In this document: one piece after another, positions 55,431-64,000 of the stretch | How the letters are laid out: every line of letters begins with the position of its first letter | How positions within the stretch are numbered: the first letter of the stretch is position 1 | From: Trichopria drosophilae | Taxonomy: Eukaryota > Arthropoda > Insecta > Hymenoptera > Diapriidae | Assembly: GCA_030407085.1 (NCBI GenBank) | Contig: CM059582.1 | Span: 84,289,501-84,353,500, forward strand | Length of the DNA stretch: 64,000 nucleotides | Direction: 5' to 3' | Notes under the pieces: generated by a model | Told to the model about the DNA's origin: nothing | What the model saw: only the letters and a program-made list of their open reading frames with translations | Databases searched by the model: none | Translations under genes and position numbers: made by a program

Positions 55431-58400
55431 TTTAATTCACAAAACGATTTTTTCTATGGAGTTCCTTTTGCCCCGCAAAGAGTTCTACAACTTTGCCTTA
55501 TGAAAGTTTTTGATCCGATGACAAACGGGAGAACAACCGGCAGTCTGTTATTTCCAAAAATAAAAAAATTCAAAAATTTCAAAAAATCGATTTTTTCTCT
55601 GGAGTTCCTTTTGCCCCCCAAAGAGTTCTACAACTTTTCATTATGTAAGTTTTTGATCCGATGACAAACGAGAACTACAGGCAGTCTGTTTTTTCCAAAA
55701 ATCCAAAAATGTTAAAAAATCGATATTTTCTCTGGAGTTCCTTTCGCCCCCCAAAGAGTTCTTCAACTTTGCCTTATAAAAGTTTTTGATCCGATGACAA
55801 ACGAGAACTACAGGCAGTCTGTTTTTTCCAAAAATCCAAAAATTTCAAAAAATCGATTTTCTCTGTGGAGTTCCTTTTGCCCCCTAAAGCGTTATACAAC
55901 TTTTCATTATGAAAGTTTTTGATCCGATAATAACTGGCTGATTTACAGGCAGTCTGTTTTTTCAAAAAATCCAAAAATGTGAAAAAAATCGATATTTTCT
56001 CTGGAGTTCCTATTGCCCCCCAAAGAGTTCTACAACTTTGCCTTATAAAAGTTTTTGATCCGATGACAAACGGGAGAACTACAGGCAGTCTGTTTTTTCC
56101 CAAAATCCAAAAATTTCAAAAATTTCAAAAAATCGATTTTTTCTCTGGAGTTCCTTTTGCCCCCCAAAGAGTTCTACAACTTTGCCTAATGAAAGTTTTT
56201 GATCCGATGACAACTGGCTGATTTACAGGCAGTCTGTTTTTTCAAAAAATCCAAAAATTTAAAAAAATCAATTATTTCTCTGGAGTTCCTTTTGCCCCCC
56301 AAAGAGTTCTACAACTTTGCCTTACGAAAGTTTTTGATCCGATGACAAACGGGAGAACTACAGGCAGTCTGTTATTTCCAAAAATAAAAAAATTCAAAAA
56401 TTTCAAAAAATCGATTTTTTCTCTGGAGTTCCTTTTGCCCCCCAAAGAGTTCTACAACTTTTCATTATGTAAGTTTTTGATCCGATGACAAACGAGAACT
56501 ACAGGCAGTCTGTTTTTTCCAAAAATCCAAAAATGTTAAAAAATCGATATTTTCTCTGGAGTTCCTTTTGCCCCCCAAAGAGTTCTACAACTTTGCCTTA
56601 TAAAAGTTTTTGATCCGATGACAAACGAGAACTACAGGCAGTCTGTTTTTTCCAAAAATCCAAAAATGTTAAAAAATCGATATTTTCTCTGGAGTTCCTT
56701 TTGCCCCCCAAAGAGTTCTACAACTTTGCCTTACGAAAGTTTTTGATCCGATGACAAACGGGAGAACTACAGGCAGTCTGTTTTTTCCAAAAATCCAAAA
56801 ATGTTAAAAAATCGATATTTTCTCTGGAGTTCCTTTTGCCCCCCAAAGAGTTCTACAACTTTGCCTAATGAAAGTTTTTGATCCGATGACAACTGGCTGA
56901 TTTACAGGCAGTCTGTTTTTTCAAAAAATCCAAAAATTTTAAAAAATCAATTTTTTCTCTGGAGTTCCTTTTGCCCCGCCCCCCCCAAAGAGGTCTACAA
57001 CTTTGCCTTACGAATGTTTTTGATCCGATGACAAGCGGGAGAACTAGAGGCAGTCTGTGTTTTCCAAAAATAAAAAAATTCAAAAATTTCAAAAAATCGA
57101 TTTTTTCTCTGGAGTTCCTTTTGGCCCCCAAAGAGTTCTACAACTTTTCATTATGAAAGTTTTTGATCCGATGACAAATGGGAGAATTACTGGCAGTCTG
57201 GATTTTCCAAAAATAAAAACATTCAAAAATTTTAAAGAATCGATTTTCTCTCTGGAGTTCCTTTTGCCCCCCAAAGCGTTATACAACTTTTCATTATGAA
57301 TGTTTTTGATCTGATGGCAAATGGGAGAACTACAGGCAGTCTGTTTTTTCAAAAAATCCAAAAATGTTAAAAAATCGTTATTTTCTCTGGAGTTCCTTTT
57401 GCCTCCCAAAGAGTTCTACAACTTTGCCTTATGAAAGTTTTTGATCCGATGCCAAACGAGAACTACAGGCAGTCTGTTTTTTCCAAAAATTCAAAAATGT
57501 TAAAAAATCGATATTTTCTCTGGAGTTCCTTTTGCCCTCCCCCCCCCAAAAAAAAGTTCTACAACTTTGCCTTATGAAAGTTTTTGATCCGATGACAAAC
57601 GGGAGAACTACAGGCAGTCTGTTTTTTCCCAAAATCCAAAATTTTCGAAAATTTCAAAAAATCGATTATCTCTGTGGAGTTCCTTTTGCCCCCCAAAGCG
57701 TATTACAACTTTTCATTATGAATGTTTTTGATCTGATGACAAATGGGAGAACTACAGGCAGTCTGTTTTTTCCAAAAATCCAAAAATGTTAAAAAATCGA
57801 TATTTTCTCTGGAGTTCCTTTCGCCCCCCAAAGAGTTCTACAACTTTGCCTAATGAAAGTTTTTGATCCGATGACAACTGGCTGATTTACAGGCAGTCTG
57901 TTTTTTCAATAAATTCAAAAATTTTAAAAATCAATTTTTTCTCTGGAGTTCCTTTTGCCCCCCAAAGAGTTCTACAACTTTGCCTTACAAAAGTTTTTGA
58001 TCCGATGACAAACGGGAGAACTAGAGGCAGTCTGTTTTTTCCAAAAATAAAAAAATTCAAAAATTTCAAAAAATCGTTTTTTTCTATGGAGTTCCTTTTG
58101 CCCCCAAAGAGTTCTACAACTTTGCCTTATGAAAGTTTTTGATCCGATGACAAACGGGAGAACTAGAGGCAGTCTGTTTTTTCCAAAAATAAAAAAATTC
58201 AAAAATTTCAAAAAATCGTTTTTTTCTATGGAGTTCCTTTTGCCCCCCAAAGAGTTCTACAACTTTGCGTAATGAAAGTTTTTGATCCGATGACAACTGG
58301 CTGATTTACAGGCAGTCTGTTTTTTCAATAAATTCCAAAATTTTAAAAATCAATTTTTTCTCTGGAGTTCCTTTTGCCCCCCAAAGAGTTCTACAACTTT

Positions 58401-61400
58401 GCCTTATGAAAGTTTTTGATCCGATGACAAACGGGAGAACTACAGGCAGTCTGTTTTTTCCCAAAATCCAAAATTTTCGAAAATTTCAAAAAATCGATTA
58501 TCTCTGTGGAGTTCCTTTTGCCCCCCAAAGCGTATTACAACTTTTCATTATGAATGTTTTTGATCTGATGACAAATGGGAGAACTACAGGCAGTCTGTTT
58601 TTTCCAAAAATCCAAAAATGTTAAAAAATCGATATTTTCTCTGGAGTTCCTTTCGCCCCCCAAAGAGTTCTACAACTTTGCCTTATGAATGTTTTTGATC
58701 CGATGACAACTGGCTGATTTACAGGCAGTCTGTTTTTTCAAAAAATCCAAAAATGTTAAAAAATCGATATTTTCTCTGGAGTTCCTTTTGTCCCCCAAAG
58801 AGTTCTACAACTTTGCCTTACGAAAGTTTTTGATCCGATGACAAACGGGAGAACTAGAGGCAGTCTGTTTATTCCAAAAATAAAAAAATTCAAAAATTTC
58901 AAAAAATCGATTTTTTCTCTGGAGTTCCTTTTGCCCCCCAAAGAGTCCTACAACTTTTCATTATGAAAGTTTTTGATCCGATGACAAATGGGAGAATTAC
59001 TGGCAGTCTGGTTTTTCCAAAAATAAAAACATTCAAAAATTTTAAAGAATCGATTTTCTCTCTGGAGTTCCTTTTGCCCCCCAAAGCGTTATACAACTTT
59101 TCATTATGAATGTTTTTGATCTGATGACAAATGGGAGAACTACAGGCAGTCTGTTTTTTCCAAAAATAAAAAAATTCAAAAATTTCAAAAAATCGATTTT
59201 TTCTCTGGAGTTCCTTTTGCCGAAGAGTTCTACAACTTTGCCTAATGAAAGTTTTTGATCCGATGACAACTGGCTGATTTACAGGCAGTCTGTTTTTTCA
59301 ATAAATTCAAAAATTTCAAAAAATCGATTTTTTCTCTGGAGTTCCTTTTGCCCCCCAAAGAGTTCTATAACTTTGCCTTATGAAAGTTTTTGATCCGATG
59401 AAAACTGGCTGATTTACAGGCAGTCTGTTTTTTCCAAAAATCCAAAAATGTTAAAAAATCGATATTTTCTCTGGAGTTCCTTTCGCCCCCCAAAGAGTTC
59501 TACAACTTTGCCTTATGAATGTTTTTGATCCGATGACAACTGGCTGATTTACAGGCAGTCTGTTTTTTCGAAAAATCCAAAAATGTTAAAAAATCGATAT
59601 TTTCTCTGGAGTTCCTTTTGTCCCCCAAAGAGTTCTACAACTTTGCCTTACGAAAGTTTTTGATCCGATGACAAACGGGAGAACTAGAGGCAGTCTGTTT
59701 ATTCCAAAAATAAAAAAATTCAAAAATTTCAAAAAATCGATTTTTTCTCTGGAGTTCCTTTTGCCCCCCAAAGAGTTCTACAACTTTGCCTTACGAAAGT
59801 TTTTGATCCGATGACAAACGGGAGAACTAGAGGCAGTCTGTTTATTCCAAAAATAAAAAAATTCAAAAATTTCAAAAAATCGATTTTTTCTCTGGAGTTC
59901 CTTTTGCCCCCCAAAGAGTCCTACAACTTTTCATTATGAAAGTTTTTGATCCGATGACAAATGGGAGAATTACTGGCAGTCTGGTTTTTCCAAAAATAAA
60001 AACATTCAAAAATTTTAAAGAATCGATTTTCTCTCTGGAGTTCCTTTTGCCCCCCAAAGCGTTATACAACTTTTCATTATGAATGTTTTTGATCTGATGG
60101 CAAATGGGAGAACTACAGGCAGTCTGTTTTTTCCAAAAATCCAAAAATGTTAAAAAATCGATTTTTTCTATGAAGTTCATTTTGCCCCCCAAAGAGTTCT
60201 ACAACTTTGCCTTATGAAAGTTTTTGATCCGATGACAAACGGGAGAACTAGAGGCAGTCTGTTTTTTCCAAAAATAAAAAAATTCAAAAATTTCAAAAAA
60301 TCGATTTTTTCTCTGGAGTTCCTTTTGCCCCCCAAAGAGTTCTACAACTTTTCATTATGTAAGTTTTTGATCCGATGACAAATGGGAGAATTACTGGCAG
60401 TATGTTTTTTCCCAAAATCCAAAATTTTCGAAAATTTCAAAAAATCGATTATCTCTGTGGAGTTCCTTTTGCCCCCCAAAGCGTATTACAACTTTTCATT
60501 ATGAATGTTTTTGATCTGATGACAAATGGGAGAACTACAGGCAGTCTGTTTTTTCCAAAAATCCAAAAATGTTAAAAAATCGATATTTTCTCTGGAGTTC
60601 CTTTCGCCCCCCAAAGAGTTCTACAACTTTGCCTTATGAATGTTTTTGATCCGATGACAACTGGCTGATTTACAGACAGTCTGTTTTTTCAAAAAATCCA
60701 AAAATTTCAAAAAATCGATTTTTTTCTTTGGAGTTCCTTTTGCCCCCCAAAGAGTTCTACAACTTTGCCTTATGAAAGTTTTTGATCCGATGACAACTGG
60801 CTGATTTACAGGCAGTCTGTTTTTTCCCAAAATCCAAAAATTTCGAAAATTTCCAAAAATCGATTATCTCTGTGGAGTTCCTTTTGCCCCCCAAAGCGTT
60901 ATACAACTTTTCATTATGAATGTTTTTGATCTGATGACAAATGGGAGAACTACAGGCAGTCTGTTTTTTCCAAAAATAAAAAAATTTCAAAAAATCGATA
61001 TTTTCTCTGGAGTTCCTTTCGCCCCCCAAAGAGTTCTACAACTTTGCCTTATGAATGTTTTTGATCCGATGACAACTGGATGATTTACAGGCAGTCTGTT
61101 TTTTCCAAAAATCCAAAAATGTTAAAAAATCGATTTTTTCTCTGGAGTCCCTTTTGTCCCCCAAAGAGTTCTACAACTTTGCCTTACAAAAGTTTTTGAT
61201 CCGATGATAAACGGGAGAACTAGAGGCAGTCTGTTTTTTCCAAAAATAAAAAAATTCAAAAATTTCAAAAAATCGTTTTTTTCTATGGAGTTCCTTTTGC
61301 CCCCCAAAGAGTTCTACAACTTTGCCTTATGAAAGTTTTTGATCCGATCACAAACGGGAGAACTAGAGGCAGTCTGTTTTTTCCAAAAATAAAAAAATTC

Positions 61401-64000
61401 AAAAATTTCAAAAAATCGTTTTTTTCTATGGAGTTCCTTTCGCCCCCCAAAGAGTTCTACAACTTTGCCTTATGAATGTTTTTGATCCGATGACAACTGG
61501 CTGATTTACAGGCAGTCTGTTTTTTCAAAACATCCAAAAATGTTAAAAAATCGATATTTTCTCTGGAGTTCCTTTTGCCCCCCAAAGAGTTCTACAACTT
61601 TGCCTTATGAAAGTTTTTGATCCGATGACAAACGGGAGAACTAGAGGCAGTCTGTTTTTTCCAAAAATAAAAAAATTCAAAAATTTCAAAAAATCGATTT
61701 TTTCTCTGGAGTTCCTTTTGCCCCCCAAAGAGTTCTACAACTTTTCATTATGTAAGTTTTTGATCCGATGACAAATGGGAGAATTACTGGCAGTCTGGTT
61801 TTTCCAAAAATAAAAACATTCAAAAATTTTAAAGAATCGATTTTCTCTCTGGAGTTCCTTTTGCGCCCCAAAGAGTTCTACAACTTTGCCTAATGAAAGT
61901 TTTTGATGCGATGACAAACGGGAGAACTAGAGGCAGTCTGTTTTTTCCAAAAATAAAAAAATTCAAAAATTTCAAAAAATCGATTTTTTCTCTGGAGTTC
62001 CTTTTGCCCCCCAAAGAGTTCTACAACTTTGCCTTACGAAAGTTTTTGATCCGATGACAAACGGGAGAACTAGAGGCAGTCTGTTTATTCCAAAAATAAA
62101 AAAATTCAAAAATTTCAAAAAATCGATTTTTTCTCTGGAGTTCCTTTTGCCCCCCAAAGAGTCCTACAACTTTTCATTATGAAAGTTTTTGATCCGATGA
62201 CAAATGGGAGAATTACTGGCAGTCTGGTTTTTCCAAAAATAAAAACATTCAAAAATTTTAAAGAATCGATTTTCTCTCTGGAGTTCCTTTTGCCCCCCAA
62301 AGCGTTATACAACTTTTCATTATGAATGTTTTTGATCTGATGGCAAATGGGAGAACTACAGGCAGTCTGTTTTTTCCAAAAATCCAAAAATGTTAAAAAA
62401 TCGATTTTTTCTATGGAGTTCCTTTTGCCCCCCAAAGAGTTCTACAACTTTGCCTTATGAAAGTTTTTGATCCGATGACAAACGGGAGAACTAGAGGCAG
62501 TCTGTTTTTTCCAAAAATAAAAAAATTCAAAAATTTCAAAAAATCGATTTTTTCTCTGGAGTTCCTTTTGCCCCCCATAGAGTTCTACAACTTTTCATTA
62601 TGTAAGTTTTTGATCCGATGACAAATGGGAGAATTACTGGCAGTCTGTTTTTTCCCAAAATCCAAAATTTTCGAAAATTTCAAAAAAAAGATTATCTCTG
62701 TGGAGTTCCTTTTGCCCCCCAAAGCGTATTACAACTTTTCATTATGAATGTTTTTGATCTGATGACAAATGGGAGAACTACAGGCAGTCTGTTTTTTCCA
62801 AAAATCCAAAAATGTTAAAAAATCGATATTTTCTCTGGAGTTCCTTTCGCCCCCCAAAGAGTTCTACAACTTTGCCTTATGAATGTTTTTGATCCGATGA
62901 CAACTGGCTGATTTACAGACAGTCTGTTTTTTCAATAAATTCAAAAATTTCAAAAAATCGATTTTTTCTCTGGAGTTCCTTTTGCCCCCCAAAGAGTTCT
63001 ACAACTTTGCCTTATGAAAGTTTTTGATCCGATGACAACTGGCTGATTTACAGGCAGTCTGTTTTTTCCCAAAATCCAAAAATTTCGAAAATTTCCAAAA
63101 ATCGATTATCTCTGTGGAGTTCCTTTTGCCCCCCAAAGCGTTATACAACTTTTCATTATGAATGTTTTTGATCTGATGACAAATGGGAGAACTACAGGCA
63201 GTCTGTTTTTTCCAAAAATAAAAAAATTTCAAAAAATCGATATTTTCTCTGGAGTTCCTTTCGCCCCCCAAAGAGTTCTACAACTTTGCCTTATGAATGT
63301 TTTTGATCCGATGACAACTGGATGATTTACAGGCAGTCTGTTTTTTCCAAAAATCCAAAAATGTTAAAAAATCGATTTTTTCTCTGGAGTTCCTTTTGCC
63401 CCCCAAAGAGTTCTACAACTTTGCCTTACAAAAGTTTTTGATCCGATGATAAACGGGAGAACTAGAGGCAGTCTGTTTTTTCCAAAAATAAAAAAATTCA
63501 AAAATTTCAAAAAATCGTTTTTTTCTATGGAGTTCCTTTTGCCCCCCAAAGAGTTCTACAACTTTGCCTTATGAAAGTTTTTGATCCGATCACAAACGGG
63601 AGAACTAGAGGCAGTCTGTTTTTTCCAAAAATAAAAAAATTCAAAAATTTCAAAAAATCGTTTTTTTCTATGGAGTTCCTTTCGCCCCCCAAAGAGTTCT
63701 ACAACTTTGCCTTATGAATGTTTTTGATCCGATGACAACTGGCTGATTTACAGGCAGTCTGTTTTTTCAAAACATCCAAAAATGTTAAAAAATCGATATT
63801 TTCTCTGGAGTTCCTTTTGCCCCCCAAAGAGTTCTACAACTTTGCCTTATGAAAGTTTTTGATCCGATGACAAACGGGAGAACTAGAGGCAGTCTGTTTT
63901 TTCCAAAAATAAAAAAATTCAAAAATTTCAAAAAATCGATTTTTTCTCTGGAGTTCCTTTTGCCCCCCAAATAGTTCTACAACTTTTCATTATGTAAGTT
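55431..64000 (+). repeat. 143-bp satellite array, about 60 units, continuing past the window
   Basis: Units contain CTCTGGAGTTCCTTTTGCCC, CCCAAAGAGTTCTACAACTT, TTTGATCCGATGACAA and AGGCAGTCTGTTTTTTCC, followed by an A-rich part with AAAAAATCGAT. Spacing is 143 bp (for example, identical landmarks at 59586, 59729 and 59872). Unit types differ in the segment after GATGACAA (ACGGGAGAACTA against CTGGCTGATTTACA) and in the A-rich part. The last 4.5 kb repeats with an about 2242-bp period, and a shorter 830-bp duplication links 57.9-58.9 and 58.8-59.8 kb. The roughly 60-codon frames inside are by-products of the unit. Confidence 0.97.

Noticed and set aside
55431..64000. Dozens of 60-106-codon frames
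   Set aside because: They follow the 143-bp satellite unit, recur identically, and lack any domain.
1..64000. tRNA, rRNA and telomeric repeat genes
   Set aside because: I saw no cloverleaf-like A/B box pairs, conserved rRNA blocks or TTAGG arrays on reading; a covariance scan would be needed to exclude decayed tRNA copies.

Overview
The window is AT-rich eukaryotic DNA made almost entirely of nested transposable elements and tandem repeats. I found no intact host gene, tRNA or rRNA gene. The mix of elements (a P-element-like transposase, Penelope-like retroelement, I-type and other non-LTR retrotransposons, hAT-like and DUF4817-like remnants, and foldback elements) suggests an arthropod, most likely an insect. 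The sequence alone does not settle the order. The texture is that of heterochromatin or a pericentromeric or subtelomeric repeat block.

Layout, 1-20 kb. A foldback element (648-2940) carries 120-bp subterminal repeats. An I-type LINE (EN-RT-RNase H, minus strand) runs from about 18.72 kb to 3.03 kb and is split twice. One insertion is an 8.2-kb composite (3630-11808), which holds another foldback, a bicistronic LINE on the plus strand (5.97-10.76 kb) and a palindromic MITE. The other is a 3.8-kb DNA transposon of uncertain family (12907-16714, TSD TGTT). A 153-bp-repeat foldback (18837-20035) follows.

Layout, 20-42 kb. A 7.2-kb composite with 206-bp terminal inverted repeats and TTAA flanks (21189-28346) contains LINE, hAT-like and DUF4817-like debris, a 279-bp tandem repeat and a 2.3-kb palindrome with two smaller palindromes inside it. 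It lies between the arms of a wider inverted repeat (20.44-20.91 / 30.57-31.04 kb). Smaller elements, minisatellites and retroelement remnants continue to 42 kb.

Layout, 42-64 kb. A P-element-like transposase pseudogene (minus strand) is cut by a 1.9-kb foldback with an 8-bp TSD. Next comes the most striking locus, a single long reading frame (48475-49736 plus 52955-55043, about 1116 codons). It joins a MULE/NOF-like DDE transposase to a C-terminal domain with the Cys box, two CxxC pairs and His/Asp box of ubiquitin-specific proteases. A nearly intact Penelope-like element (49737-52941, 13-bp TSD) sits inside it. The window ends in at least 8.5 kb of a 143-bp satellite with higher-order structure. 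The same satellite, inverted, lies at 45.49-45.86 kb, so the transposase-protease gene is bracketed by inverted tandem-repeat arms, as in FB-NOF elements.

How the parts relate: the window holds many foldback elements with tandem repeats in their inverted arms and also one candidate autonomous NOF-like transposase gene. Whether that gene mobilised them is inference. Most coding regions are pseudogenes. The best preserved are the Penelope-like ORF and the transposase-protease ORF.
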